NCBI RefSeq assembly: GCF_036959255.1
Contig: NZ_JAWMTI010000002.1
Span: 62,001-126,000, forward strand
Source: Olivibacter sp036959255
Lineage (GTDB): Bacteria > Bacteroidota > Bacteroidia > Sphingobacteriales > Sphingobacteriaceae
Length of the DNA: 64,000 nucleotides
Direction: 5' to 3'
Shown: one piece after another, positions 1-8,140 of the stretch
Numbering within the stretch: position 1 is the stretch's first letter
Layout of the letters: every line of letters starts with the position of its first letter
The notes under the pieces: generated by a model
Seen by the model: the letters and a program-made list of their open reading frames with translations, nothing else
What the model was told of the DNA's origin: nothing
The model's database searches: none
Made by a program: the position numbers and the translations under genes

Positions 1-2
1 TA

Positions 3-494
3 CAAGAACTACATAGCGAAGGAATTTCAACCATAATGGAATCCGGCAGGCATGTAATCCAAGAGCAAGTCAAGAAGAACGGCGATGCCTTACCTTGGAA
101 GAATAAATCGGCATTTGCCCAACAGATGTTGGAAATAGATATAAAAAACTTTCGACAAAACATCTTGGTAAATACGCCTCTTATTTTTGATCGTGGTATT
201 CCAGACGTCCTTGGCTATGTCAAACTGTGTAAGATGCGTACTTTTTCCGATCTAGAAGAAAGTGTAAAACGCTTTCGATATAATCCGGTTGTCTTTATTC
301 TTCCACCTTGGCAAGCGATCTACCAACAGGATACCGAGCGAAAACAAGATTTTTCATTAGCGGTCGATACCCATCGTATGATGCAGCATACTTATACATT
401 ATGCGGTTACCAACTAATCAATGTCCCGAAGCTTAGCGTCAAAAGTCGAGCAGATATGCTACTCCAAAAGATAAAAGAATTACAGAACGCGTAA
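3..494 (+). CDS. AAA_28-type ATPase, 5' end cut by window edge
   Basis: The frame is open from the left edge, so this is the C-terminal 163 residues of a longer protein; the Met at base 36 is internal. The block ESGRHVIQEQ...GDALPW, followed by LIFDRGIPDVLGY, matches the small predicted P-loop ATPases of the AAA_28 (NadR/Ttd14-like) family, in which the lost N-terminus carries the Walker A motif and DRG(I/V)PD is the conserved middle block. Proteins of this family bind nucleotide; their cellular role in Bacteroidota is not settled. It ends 38 bases before a strong hairpin. Family assignment is fairly sure, function is not. Confidence 0.75.
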   Translation, partial: QELHSEGISTIMESGRHVIQEQVKKNGDALPWKNKSAFAQQMLEIDIKNFRQNILVNTPLIFDRGIPDVLGYVKLCKMRTFSDLEESVKRFRYNPVVFILPPWQAIYQQDTERKQDFSLAVDTHRMMQHTYTLCGYQLINVPKLSVKSRADMLLQKIKELQNA

Positions 495-521
495 AAAATC
501 GTGAGAATACAGTTTAGTACT

Positions 522-594
522 GATAAAAAAGAAAAGTCCTTAACCGGGGAGATTAAGGACTTTCATTAACCAATTATAAACCTAAATTATGATG
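522..594 (-). ncRNA. Predicted short RNA between promoter and terminator
   Basis: On the minus strand a good promoter (598-629) is followed after about 30 nt by a mini-ORF, ATGAAAGTCCTTAATC... (566-540, 8 codons, product MKVLNLPG), which overlaps an 11-bp hairpin and a T-rich tract. Nothing is encoded downstream on this strand within the window, so the predicted product is a free-standing RNA of about 70 nt. Transcription is inferred from sequence only. Confidence 0.4.
533..563 (-). terminator. Intrinsic terminator hairpin
   Basis: Perfect 11-bp inverted repeat AAAGTCCTTAA/TTAAGGACTTT with a 9-nt loop. The T-rich tail (TTTTCTTTTTT) is on the minus strand, so it mainly stops leftward transcripts. 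It may also help end the rightward ATPase transcript. Confidence 0.75.
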
Positions 595-597
595 ATA

Positions 598-629
598 CAA
601 AGATAAAGACTAACAATCGTGCTGACAAA
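598..629 (-). promoter_or_regulatory. Bacteroidota-type promoter, leftward
   Basis: On the minus strand: -33 TTTG (626-629), 20-nt spacer, -7 TATCTTTG (598-605). This is a full match to the TTTG/TAnnTTTG consensus of the primary sigma factor in Bacteroidota. It points into the hairpin at 533-563, not to a gene. Confidence 0.55.
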
Positions 630-669
630 AACCAGCAAGACTTTAACAAAATTTTAACACTTTGTTTTC

Positions 670-990
670 CTATTCCAGTACAACAGCTGTCCCACTTGCC
701 GTAACCATCAGCATACTACCACCACTCCCCACCGTTTCGTAGTCTAGGTCTACACCTACTACTGCATTTGCACCGATAGATGCGGCATATTGCTGCATTT
801 CAAAAACAGCCGTATCCTTTGCTTCCCTTAAGACCTTCTCATAAGAATTTGATCTACCTCCTACGATATCCCGTATTCCGGCGAAGATATCCCTAAAAAA
901 GTTTGCACCGATGATTGTTTCACCGCTCACCAAACCGATATATTTTACTATCTTTTTACCTTCTACATTAGGAGTTGTTGTTATTAGCAT
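670..990 (-). CDS. YbjQ/UPF0145 family protein
   Basis: A 106-residue protein with the complete YbjQ (UPF0145) fold signature: N-terminal TTTPNVEGKKIVKYIGLVSG, central REAKDTAVFEMQQYAASIGANAVVGV and a C-terminal GSMLMVTASGTAVVL strand. Full family length. The family forms pentameric rings and has been called heavy-metal-binding, but no molecular function is established. The ATG is preceded by AAAGGAG at a spacing of about 10 nt, a strong Shine-Dalgarno site by Bacteroidota standards. The gene is probably cotranscribed with nothing: a terminator (1033-1063) separates it from the upstream gene. Confidence 0.9.
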   Translation of the reverse strand: MLITTTPNVEGKKIVKYIGLVSGETIIGANFFRDIFAGIRDIVGGRSNSYEKVLREAKDTAVFEMQQYAASIGANAVVGVDLDYETVGSGGSMLMVTASGTAVVLE

Positions 991-1032
991 GATTTTTTTC
1001 TCCTTTAGACAAATTACACCTCATATTGTTAC

Positions 1033-1063
1033 AAAAAAAGGAGCCCAAACGAAGCTCCCTTTT
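1033..1063 (-). terminator. Intrinsic terminator of the coiled-coil gene
   Basis: On the minus strand, AAAAGGGAGC and GCTCCTTTTTTT flank a 9-nt loop, 18 bases after the stop of the gene at 1081-1698. Confidence 0.7.
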
Positions 1064-1080
1064 CGGCTATTTCTAATAAG

Positions 1081-1698
1081 CTATGCTTTTTTGATATCTT
1101 CCAGTTTTCGGCTGTAGTAAGCCGCATTTTCCGTGTTACTTTCCGTACTTTCCTTTAGCATCTTTCCTGCTTCTTCTAATTTATTCTCTAGATTTTGCAA
1201 TTCAGGTGTTTCATTTTCGTCCAAATATTTTTTATACTTGGCTTTCAATGATTTGCATTCGCGCATATGATTATTCAATTCTTTTTGCATGCTCGTCGCT
1301 AAGGCTTTTTGTTCTTTCAGCTCATCGGTTGCCCTGCTTTTGTGTTTACGTGCATATTCCTTTTTAAGACGTTGTACAGATTCATCTACTTTTACTTGAT
1401 TGTTGTCCTTATTTGCATTTGAATCTTCCAATAATAAATGGTGGAAATACTCAAAATCTTTATCAATATCTTTGTGATTTCCTTTGGAATTTTTAATGGC
1501 TTCTTGTGCCATCTTAAACTGCTTTTCCAAGACTTCCAAATTATAAAGTTGTACTTTAATCTTCTGCTTCAATTCCGCAACTTCACGCTCGTTCTTCTCG
1601 ACTTTACTTTTGCTGGATCCATCACTTAAAACAATGGTATTGGCCTGTGCGCTCAATACAGATGTACTCAATAGCGCAATAATTAATAACATTTTCAT
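1081..1698 (-). CDS. Secreted coiled-coil protein, function unknown
   Basis: A 205-residue protein with a signal peptide (MKMLLIIALLSTSVLSAQA, cleavage near residue 19) followed by almost uninterrupted heptad-rich, Lys/Glu-rich helix (about residues 33-200), broken by a short polar region near 95-105 rich in Asn, Asp and Lys. No catalytic motif is visible. It is probably periplasmic or attached to the outer membrane as a helical rod. I do not recognise the family. Monocistronic by position: a terminator follows it and there is no close neighbour on the same strand upstream. Confidence 0.8.
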   Translation of the reverse strand: MKMLLIIALLSTSVLSAQANTIVLSDGSSKSKVEKNEREVAELKQKIKVQLYNLEVLEKQFKMAQEAIKNSKGNHKDIDKDFEYFHHLLLEDSNANKDNNQVKVDESVQRLKKEYARKHKSRATDELKEQKALATSMQKELNNHMRECKSLKAKYKKYLDENETPELQNLENKLEEAGKMLKESTESNTENAAYYSRKLEDIKKA

Positions 1699-2033
1699 TT
1701 TACGATTTTTTAGTTTTTCGCGTTCGCTTATGAACGGTTGTTACTCCTTTTTTCCTAATTGTAAATTTTCCTGCCGGCCGAGCATTATAAGCGTTTTAAT
1801 AATCTTTATCACCTCACTAAGCTGTTACGCTCTTTGTATATAAGACGCTACCTTGCTTGAAACGTTGCAAGCATAGCCACGATTTTTGTTGTCTTTTCTA
1901 CCAACAGGACGTTTTTCTCTACAAACAGGCAATGCTTCTCTTCTTATTTTTCTTCCATCAACAACAATTTTAGATAAAAGGACAAACTGAGTAGGTATAG
2001 ATTTGTTCCTTAAGGAAAACATAACGAATCGCA
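1699..2033. other. 335-bp intergenic region, no clear feature
   Basis: This gap holds only a weak minus-strand frame (ATG at 2022, stop at 1825, 65 codons, no recognisable domain), discussed among the rejected items. It must carry the promoters of the flanking divergent genes, but I find no convincing consensus match or inverted repeat. Confidence 0.4.
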
Positions 2034-2237
2034 ATGGATAAACTAAGGAAAAGAAAAACGGATAACAAAAGCAAAAAGAACGCAGGAGAGGTGCAAAAAA
2101 AGGATGTCTTTCCAGATGACAATCACCCTACTCACCCGGGAATCAGCGTAGAAGAGGATATTATCGGCACCAATTCTGTAGATTCAGCTGTTAAACCCGA
2201 TATTTTAAGAGAAGATCATCCAGGACTGGCGAAATAG
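2034..2237 (+). CDS. Small hydrophilic protein, hypothetical
   Basis: A 67-residue ORF starting with ATG. The first third is strongly basic (KLRKRKTDNKSKKN), the rest acidic and rich in Asp, Pro and His with DDNHPTHPGISVEEDI. There are no hydrophobic segments, so it is cytoplasmic and probably disordered. The composition resembles the short disordered proteins common in Sphingobacteriaceae, but I cannot name a family. The following gene starts 68 bases after its stop. Confidence 0.5.
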   Translation: MDKLRKRKTDNKSKKNAGEVQKKDVFPDDNHPTHPGISVEEDIIGTNSVDSAVKPDILREDHPGLAK

Positions 2238-2305
2238 GTGATAATAGCATTTCAGGTTGAATAAAAAGGTAAAATTGCATATGTTTGTTAAAAAAACAAA
2301 CCTTT

Positions 2306-2743
2306 ATGCTAAAACCAAAAGTTCTCCTACTCTTAACTATGATGATATCAGGCAGTTTGGCGTATGGCCAAAGCGCTGAAGAAAAGCAGCTACTAAAGGC
2401 CGTAGAAGATCTTCGCTTAGCGTTGATCAGTGGCGACCAAGGTGCGCTCGATGCAATAGCGGCTGATAATTTAAGTTATTGGCACTCCAGTGGCAAGTAC
2501 GAAAATAAAGCAGCTTTTATAGAAAGTCTTACATCAGGACAATCTGATTTTGTAAGCATCGACTTAAGTGATCAGACTATTAGCATTTCTGGCGATATAG
2601 CTACCGTTCATCATACCTTGAGTGGAAAAACCAATGATGGGGGTAAACCTGGCACAGTAAGAATCGGTGTGTTATTGGTTTTCCAAAAACATAATGGAAA
2701 TTGGCGACTATTTGCAAGACAAGCTTTTAAGTTACCTTCTTAA
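2306..2743 (+). CDS. Secreted NTF2-like protein (SnoaL/DUF4440 type)
   Basis: 145 residues from the ATG at 2306, which gives a clean signal peptide (MLKPKVLLLLTMMISGSLAYG); a longer frame from a TTG at 2285 is less likely. The mature part has the NTF2-like cone fold pattern: helix EEKQLLKAVEDLRLALISGD, then ALDAIAADNLSYWHSSGKYENKAAFIESL, then strands ending NGNWRLFARQAFKL. These resemble the DUF4440/nuclear transport factor 2 superfamily, whose exported members have no defined activity. It is convergent with endonuclease V, with only 2 bases between stop codons. Confidence 0.8.
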   Translation: MLKPKVLLLLTMMISGSLAYGQSAEEKQLLKAVEDLRLALISGDQGALDAIAADNLSYWHSSGKYENKAAFIESLTSGQSDFVSIDLSDQTISISGDIATVHHTLSGKTNDGGKPGTVRIGVLLVFQKHNGNWRLFARQAFKLPS

Positions 2744-2745
2744 TT

Positions 2746-3459
2746 TTAAAAAAGTGTTTCGTTCGTCACTTGAAAGAATCCTTCTTTCAAGTGACCTGTT
2801 CTAAATAAGTTAACGAATTCATGCGCTCGTCTTGTTGGTTCGGGGAGTCGATAAGAACCTGTACAATGCATAGCAATCTGTAAACTATCATGCATGCTTA
2901 GCTGATTACCTGGTGAGATATACACAGGTTTAACATTATTCTTTGTACGTAAAACATATCCGAGCAATTCGTCCTTCTGCATGAGTGGGCTAAAACTGTT
3001 CTTGGCAGCCAAGGGTTCTTCAAAACTTCCATATAGCTTTTTCTTTGCGCAACCGAGTGTTGGTATATTAATTAAGGCTCCTAAATGAGCGGCAATACCA
3101 AGTCTCCTCGGGTGTGCAATACCATGACCGTCTACCATAATAACATCCGGTTTAACGGTCATTTGACGGAAAGCTTCAACTAAAGCCGGAACTTCCCTGA
3201 ATGCTAAAAAGCCGGGAATATAAGGAAAAGACGTTTTACTTTTTACCAATGAATAAGACAAAGGCTTTAGCGTATTAAAATCAAGCACAATAATCCCTGC
3301 GTAAATATCACTAAAACGGTTAAGAGAGATGTCAGCACCTGCGATTGTTTTTATTTCCTTCAATAAAGGTAACTGCGTTAAAGAACTCCGAAGCCTGTTT
3401 TGTATAGCGGTAGCCTCTGATATCGTTAAGTTGGTATAATCTAATTTTTCGTTATCCAT
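2746..3459 (-). CDS. nfi: Endonuclease V (deoxyinosine repair)
   Basis: A 237-residue full-length endonuclease V, which nicks DNA one base 3' of hypoxanthine (deaminated adenine). All family blocks are present: AGADIS with the first catalytic Asp, the wedge-bearing PYIPGFLAFRE, VDGHGIAHPRRLGIAAHLG with the second Asp, KKKLYG, ISPGNQLSMHDS and RLPEPTRRAHE. It starts 6 nt after the stop codon of the DUF763 gene, so the two are almost certainly cotranscribed and possibly translationally coupled. Confidence 0.95.
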   Translation of the reverse strand: MDNEKLDYTNLTISEATAIQNRLRSSLTQLPLLKEIKTIAGADISLNRFSDIYAGIIVLDFNTLKPLSYSLVKSKTSFPYIPGFLAFREVPALVEAFRQMTVKPDVIMVDGHGIAHPRRLGIAAHLGALINIPTLGCAKKKLYGSFEEPLAAKNSFSPLMQKDELLGYVLRTKNNVKPVYISPGNQLSMHDSLQIAMHCTGSYRLPEPTRRAHEFVNLFRTGHLKEGFFQVTNETLF

Positions 3460-3465
3460 AAGTAT

Positions 3466-4677
3466 TTAGAACAGACTTAATTGGTTTTTTATTTGTTTTG
3501 GCTTTGGTGCGTGCTCCTTCCCGTAAACGGTTCTTCCTCCGTATTTCCAGGAATCTGATTTTTCAACAGCAATAAACTCATCTAATCGGTGATTGGGGAT
3601 AAAATCTTTTTCTTTTTGTAACGCTATCTTCGATAAGTTTTTAATGGCATCTGATCGCTCCTTAAAACCGATCTTCGCCTTATCAAGCGCCTGTTGAAGA
3701 GTCGCAATGGATTCGTCATATATTTTTGTAGGCACAGGAAAGGGATATCCATCTTTTCCGCCATGGGCAAAGGAAAAACGCGCGGGGTCTTCAAAACGGC
3801 TAGGTGTACCATGAATAATTTCACTAACCAAAGTGAGCGATTGTAATGTTCGAGGGCCCAACCCCTCTAATAAGAGTAATTCCTCCATACTTCGTACGCC
3901 TCTGTCCTGAGCTAAGGCTAATATCGTTCCCAAACGTTTCAGATTGACATCTTTTTCTCTTACATCATGGTGTAAAGGCATGGCGATTTTTTTTGCTTCT
4001 CGTAAAATATAGTCGGGGTGCTCTTTGGTTATCATCAGTATTGCCTCTCTCGTCAGTGCCGCATTTCGATCTGTCAAATTCAGTATCTGACCTTGATTAT
4101 AGCCGTAAATAAAAGCATGTGGCTCTTCCATAAAGGAATGAACCTGAGGGGCATGCCAATGATAACGTCTTGCCAATCTGCTTTCTGTATTCATTCCTTG
4201 TTGAACAATGGACCAATTTCCGTCAATACTTAACACGAAAGAATGCAAATAGAGCTGAAATCCATCCTGAACTGCCGTATTATCGACCTTTGCAGCTAAC
4301 TTACTGTTTTTTACAAATTGATCCCCATCTAAACCCGTGATACCCGCAATTTGGAGGAGCTCATTCGGAGTCTTCAAGGAGTGCTTCCCCCTTCCGCCGC
4401 AAATGTAAATACCCAGCTCTGTTGCTTTTTTGTTAACTGAGGCCTTCAATGCCCCCATAACAGAAGTCGTAATACCGGAAGAATGCCAATCCATCCCTAA
4501 CACACAGCCTAAAGACTGAAACCAGCAGGGATCACTCAGTTTACGAAGAAACATATCTCGGCCATATTCCAAAACAATCGCTTCTACAATAGCTCCCCCT
4601 AAAAGGCTCATCCTTTGAGCCAACCACCTAGGAACTTGCCCATAGTGTAAAGGCAAATCAGCATGTCCACCTCTCAT
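3466..4677 (-). CDS. DUF763 family protein, predicted DNA-binding
   Basis: A 403-residue protein of the DUF763 family, recognised from the N-terminal block ADLPLHYGQVPRWLAQRM and the LSDPCWFQSLGCVLGMDWHSSGITT block. The family has no assigned function. Around residues 262-280 LLLEGLGPRTLQSLTLV reads like a helix-hairpin-helix, a non-sequence-specific DNA-binding element seen in repair enzymes. It lies directly upstream of endonuclease V with a 6-nt gap, which suggests a role in handling damaged bases or the nick made by Nfi; that link is inference. Confidence 0.88.
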   Translation of the reverse strand: MRGGHADLPLHYGQVPRWLAQRMSLLGGAIVEAIVLEYGRDMFLRKLSDPCWFQSLGCVLGMDWHSSGITTSVMGALKASVNKKATELGIYICGGRGKHSLKTPNELLQIAGITGLDGDQFVKNSKLAAKVDNTAVQDGFQLYLHSFVLSIDGNWSIVQQGMNTESRLARRYHWHAPQVHSFMEEPHAFIYGYNQGQILNLTDRNAALTREAILMITKEHPDYILREAKKIAMPLHHDVREKDVNLKRLGTILALAQDRGVRSMEELLLLEGLGPRTLQSLTLVSEIIHGTPSRFEDPARFSFAHGGKDGYPFPVPTKIYDESIATLQQALDKAKIGFKERSDAIKNLSKIALQKEKDFIPNHRLDEFIAVEKSDSWKYGGRTVYGKEHAPKPKQIKNQLSLF

Positions 4678-4861
4678 ATCCCCTATATTTTTAGCGGCAA
4701 TTTACTAAAAAAAATAGCAAAAAAACAATAATAGCTGATTTTTTAAAGAAACAATTGATCCAGCGCGGGCATAGAAATCAGTTATGCTTAAATTTGTTTA
4801 TATTGCCAAGGCGTTAAATCAACATCAAAATTTTTGACCTTTATTTTTAGAAAATTTTAAC

Positions 4862-5314
4862 ATGAGAATCACTGGAATTTTATTAGCGAGTTTTTTCTTT
4901 TTCGGGACAGGTTTGCTACGAGCCCAACAAAAAAACACATTGAAATTAAACCATATTGCCGTATATGTGGAAAACTTGCAAAAAAGTACTGCTTTTTATA
5001 AGGATGTTTTACAGCTCACGGAAATTCCAGAACCCTTTCATGATGGTTTACACACCTGGTTTACGATAGGTGCAGCGGGTAGTTTACACCTCATACAAGG
5101 CGCTAAGGGTGGTATAGAACGAGATAAGAATGATCACCTGTGTTTTAGCACAAACGACATACAGACTTTCATCCACAATTTGGAAAACCGCCAGATCACC
5201 TATTTTGACTGGCCTGGCAAGAAGGGAAAGGTTACAACCAGGGTAGATGGTGTCCATCAGATATATTTCCGAGATCCCGATGGACACTGGATAGAAATCA
5301 ATGATGAAAAATAA
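4862..5314 (+). CDS. Exported VOC/glyoxalase-fold protein
   Basis: 150 residues. A signal peptide (MRITGILLASFFFFGTGLLRA) precedes one vicinal-oxygen-chelate unit: LNHIAVYVENLQKSTAFYKDVLQL, then a second beta-alpha-beta module ending DGVHQIYFRDPDGHWIEI. Candidate metal ligands are the His in LNHIAV, the His in LHLIQ, the His in NDHLCF and the Glu in WIEI, the usual VOC pattern. The substrate cannot be told from sequence; periplasmic members are common in Bacteroidota. It is convergent with the sugar permease, separated by an octamer-repeat hairpin. Confidence 0.85.
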   Translation: MRITGILLASFFFFGTGLLRAQQKNTLKLNHIAVYVENLQKSTAFYKDVLQLTEIPEPFHDGLHTWFTIGAAGSLHLIQGAKGGIERDKNDHLCFSTNDIQTFIHNLENRQITYFDWPGKKGKVTTRVDGVHQIYFRDPDGHWIEINDEK

Positions 5315-5322
5315 ACTATTTG

Positions 5323-5408
5323 TTAAGTAGTCGAGTGGTTAAATAGTTAAGTCGCTAAGTGGTTGAGCAGTCAAATCATCATAGGAAGAAACGCTCAACC
5401 ACTTAACT
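5323..5408. repeat. Octamer repeat array with internal hairpin
   Basis: Seven consecutive 8-nt units fit TYRARYRG: TTAAGTAG, TCGAGTGG, TTAAATAG, TTAAGTCG, CTAAGTGG, TTGAGCAG, TCAAATCA (5323-5378). A 13-bp perfect inverted copy (5356-5368 and 5393-5405) can fold into a hairpin between the convergent genes. It is related to the repeats at 24.1, 34.8 and 42.7 kb. Confidence 0.8.
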
Positions 5409-5431
5409 TATTTAATCGTTAAATGAATCGG

Positions 5432-6856
5432 CTAATGCCCTCCAGCTACAGGTCCTGTATGTTCAACATTCTTAAGTTTTTTCGAACAGTAGATACCAAA
5501 ACCAAAAATGTAAACATAGCAAATAACCGGTAAGATCAATGATAGTTGAACGCCCAGATAATCAGCTAACGCCCCTTGGATGACAGGGACAATAGCACCT
5601 CCTAAAATTGCCATAACTAATAATGAAGATCCTTGGCTCGTATATTTTCCGAGACCGGCAATGGATAAGGTGTATATATTCGAGAACATGATGGAGTTAA
5701 ATATACCAATTCCCAATATTGAATACATGGCATAGGCGCCTGTATTGGTAATGCTGGAGATTAGTAATAACACGTTAATGCCGGCGAATATAGCAAGCGT
5801 ACGTGCAGGGGCAGCCTTTCCAACCAAAAAACCAAGTAAATTCAGCACAATAAATACCAAGAAGAAGCTTACTTGTGAAAAAGTTAAATCAACTAAACTG
5901 AAGATTAACAAAAATACAAGTGTCGCCATGCCTATCATATAAATAAGTTTCTTGGAAAAATTGATATTGTGATTCAGATAAATAGCTCCTAAGAATCGTC
6001 CAATCATTGCCCCACCCCAATAAAGTGAAAGGTAATTTTTACTGATAGATTCCGTGAAACCCATTATTTGTTCCTGTTCAAGAAAACTGATAATAAAACT
6101 ACCAATCGCCACCTCAGCACCAACATAACAAAAAATTCCTAAAACCCCCAAGCGCAAATGGGTGAATTTTAATGCCCCAAGTCCTTTAACATCTTTTTCT
6201 TCGTCGCTTGATTCGAAAGAAGGCAGTTTTACGGTCGAGATAAAGAGCGCTACCAACAATAAAATGACCGCAAAAATAAGATAAGGGATACGCGTAGCCT
6301 GTGGACTGATTGAATCGCCATCGGCAAAAAACTCGAATATAAGGTGCCCACCCAATACAGGTGCAATGGTAGTTCCCAATGCATTAAATGCCTGTGTCAT
6401 GTTAAGTCGGCTCGAAGCGCCATCTTCGGGGCCTAATAAGGAAACATAGGCATTCGCAGTAATCTGTAAAATCGTAAAGCCTAAACCCAATACAAAAAGT
6501 GCCGTTAAAAACAAGCCGTATAGAGAAGTAGTAGCCGCAGGCCAGAACAAAACACATCCTATTGCCGACAATATAATCCCTGCGATGATTGATTTTTTAT
6601 AACCGATCTTATTGACCGGATCACCCCATTTGGAAGATACAATAAAGTAAATCAACGACCCAATAAAGTACGCGCCGAAAAAGCAGAATTGCACCAGCAT
6701 AGACTCGAAAAAGCTCAGACTGAATAACTGCTTTAAGTAGGGAATTAAAATATCATTCATGCAAGTGATAAAGCCCCACATGAAAAATAAGATCGTTAAG
6801 GTAATCAACGGCACCAAATAGCGCTGGCCGGAGGAAGAGGTTTGGATATTACTCAT
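5432..6856 (-). CDS. FucP-type sugar:H+ symporter (MFS)
   Basis: A 474-residue, 12-helix transporter of the FHS (fucose/glucose/galactose:H+ symporter) subfamily. Signature pieces: MWGFITCMNDILIPYLKQLF in TM1, the loop GYKKSIIAG, LGLGFTILQITANAYVSLLG in TM4 and FNALGTTIAPVLGG in TM5. Substrates of the family include fucose, glucose/galactose and, for NagP-type members in Bacteroidota, N-acetylglucosamine. nagA lies 4.6 kb away, but it is not adjacent, so the substrate stays open. A promoter with TTG-N19-TATATTCG is upstream (6908-6937). Confidence 0.9.
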   Translation of the reverse strand: MSNIQTSSSGQRYLVPLITLTILFFMWGFITCMNDILIPYLKQLFSLSFFESMLVQFCFFGAYFIGSLIYFIVSSKWGDPVNKIGYKKSIIAGIILSAIGCVLFWPAATTSLYGLFLTALFVLGLGFTILQITANAYVSLLGPEDGASSRLNMTQAFNALGTTIAPVLGGHLIFEFFADGDSISPQATRIPYLIFAVILLLVALFISTVKLPSFESSDEEKDVKGLGALKFTHLRLGVLGIFCYVGAEVAIGSFIISFLEQEQIMGFTESISKNYLSLYWGGAMIGRFLGAIYLNHNINFSKKLIYMIGMATLVFLLIFSLVDLTFSQVSFFLVFIVLNLLGFLVGKAAPARTLAIFAGINVLLLISSITNTGAYAMYSILGIGIFNSIMFSNIYTLSIAGLGKYTSQGSSLLVMAILGGAIVPVIQGALADYLGVQLSLILPVICYVYIFGFGIYCSKKLKNVEHTGPVAGGH

Positions 6857-6907
6857 GAATAGTACGTTTAATATAGTTTTATTCCAATACGCATTGAAAG
6901 TACGCTA

Positions 6908-6937
6908 CGAATATACATTTTTGGATTTTAAAAACAA
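6908..6937 (-). promoter_or_regulatory. Promoter of the sugar permease gene
   Basis: Minus-strand TTG (6935-6937), 19-nt spacer and TATATTCG (6908-6915), one mismatch to the Bacteroidota -7 consensus TAnnTTTG. It ends 51 bases upstream of the permease ATG. Confidence 0.5.
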
Positions 6938-6961
6938 CTCAATTAATGCGACTAAATCAAT

Positions 6962-7933
6962 TTAAAACGTATTAGCAGAATTTGAAATCTCTGTATATTG
7001 CGATCCCTGTATTGCACCTTTCCTCTCCAATTGCTTATCGATGTAGGTTTGGATACTTGATTTTCCCAGTCCCCAATTCGGGGCGATTAATAATTCTTGA
7101 TCGGCTAAACCAAAAAGTCGTTGTATGACAATGTCAGGACGCAATAGTGGAATAAATTCACACAGAAAATCTGTATAGCTTTCCAAGCTAAAGAGTGGAA
7201 AAGGGCTGCGCTTATATTGAACTCCCATAATGGATCCCTCCACAATATGCAGATGATGTAATTTCACGAATTTTATTTGTGGAAAACGATTGATCTCTTC
7301 GGCATATTTCAACATCATCTCCTTCGTCTCCCAAGGAAAGCCAAAGATCGTGTGAACACAAATGTCCATCGGACTGTTTTGCACCAAATTGAGCGCTTTT
7401 TCGAGCTCTTCGTGCGAACATCCTCGATTAATCCGACTTAAGGTGTCATTGTAAATTGATTCCATTCCCATCTCCAAATCTACATCGAGCTGATCCGTAT
7501 AACTTTCCAGTAAGGCTATTTTCTCGAAATCAATGCAATCTGGCCGTGTACCAACGGATAGTCCGACTACGTTTTCCGGTGCTATACTTAATGCTTCGTC
7601 ATACATAGCTTTGAGATAATGTACGGGCGCGTAAGTGTTTGTGTTCGGCTGAAAATAAATAACAAATTTTTCGGCAGCATAGCTTTTAATAGCTCGCTCT
7701 ATTCCCTGTTCTACCTGCTCTCTAATAGTGGGCAATTTACGAGCACTATCCGGTGTAAAGGAATCAACATTACAATAAGAACAACCACCAAACCCTTTAC
7801 TCCCATCTCGGTTGGGGCATGTAAAATTGCCATCGACAATAATCTTAAAAACACGCTTATCATTATATTTCTTTTTTAGATAGGCACCGTAATGGTTGTA
7901 AGGTTTTATTCCTGAATCTAGTAGCGTTCCCAT
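6962..7933 (-). CDS. TIGR01212-type radical SAM protein (YhcC-like)
   Basis: 323 residues, full family length. The radical-SAM cluster motif is the family's unusual long form, CPNRDGSKGFGGCSYC (C-X11-C-X2-C, near residue 39), followed by VDLEMGMES, INRGCSHEEL and HTIFGFPWETKEMM, all typical of TIGR01212/YhcC. The reaction of the family is not defined. The ATG at 7933 sits only a few nt after a TACCTTTG -7 box (7942-7949), so the transcript is nearly leaderless. Confidence 0.93.
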   Translation of the reverse strand: MGTLLDSGIKPYNHYGAYLKKKYNDKRVFKIIVDGNFTCPNRDGSKGFGGCSYCNVDSFTPDSARKLPTIREQVEQGIERAIKSYAAEKFVIYFQPNTNTYAPVHYLKAMYDEALSIAPENVVGLSVGTRPDCIDFEKIALLESYTDQLDVDLEMGMESIYNDTLSRINRGCSHEELEKALNLVQNSPMDICVHTIFGFPWETKEMMLKYAEEINRFPQIKFVKLHHLHIVEGSIMGVQYKRSPFPLFSLESYTDFLCEFIPLLRPDIVIQRLFGLADQELLIAPNWGLGKSSIQTYIDKQLERKGAIQGSQYTEISNSANTF

Positions 7934-7941
7934 AATAAGGG

Positions 7942-7949
7942 CAAAGGTA
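7942..7949 (-). promoter_or_regulatory. -7 promoter box of the radical SAM gene
   Basis: Minus-strand TACCTTTG, an exact TAnnTTTG match, 9 bases upstream of the start codon. The -33 region is a weak match. Confidence 0.45.
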
Positions 7950-8140
7950 ATTATTTCCTATGTAAATATTTGTTTTTATCAATCCGCTCGCTCCCGACAA
8001 AAGAAAGCACCAAAATCTTAAGCCCTAGTTTACAAGGTTAATGATTGCTCGATCAATTTATATTTTGTTAAACAAACTGGACGGACAACCTGTTATTCAA
8101 AAACAAAATCAGGTTAAACATCAAAGAAAGGAGCTTTAAT

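Noticed and set aside
1825..2022. Minus-strand frame of 65 codons from ATG
   Set aside because: No recognisable domain, poor start context and overlap with the promoter region of the 2034 gene. Random frame is more likely, though it cannot be excluded.
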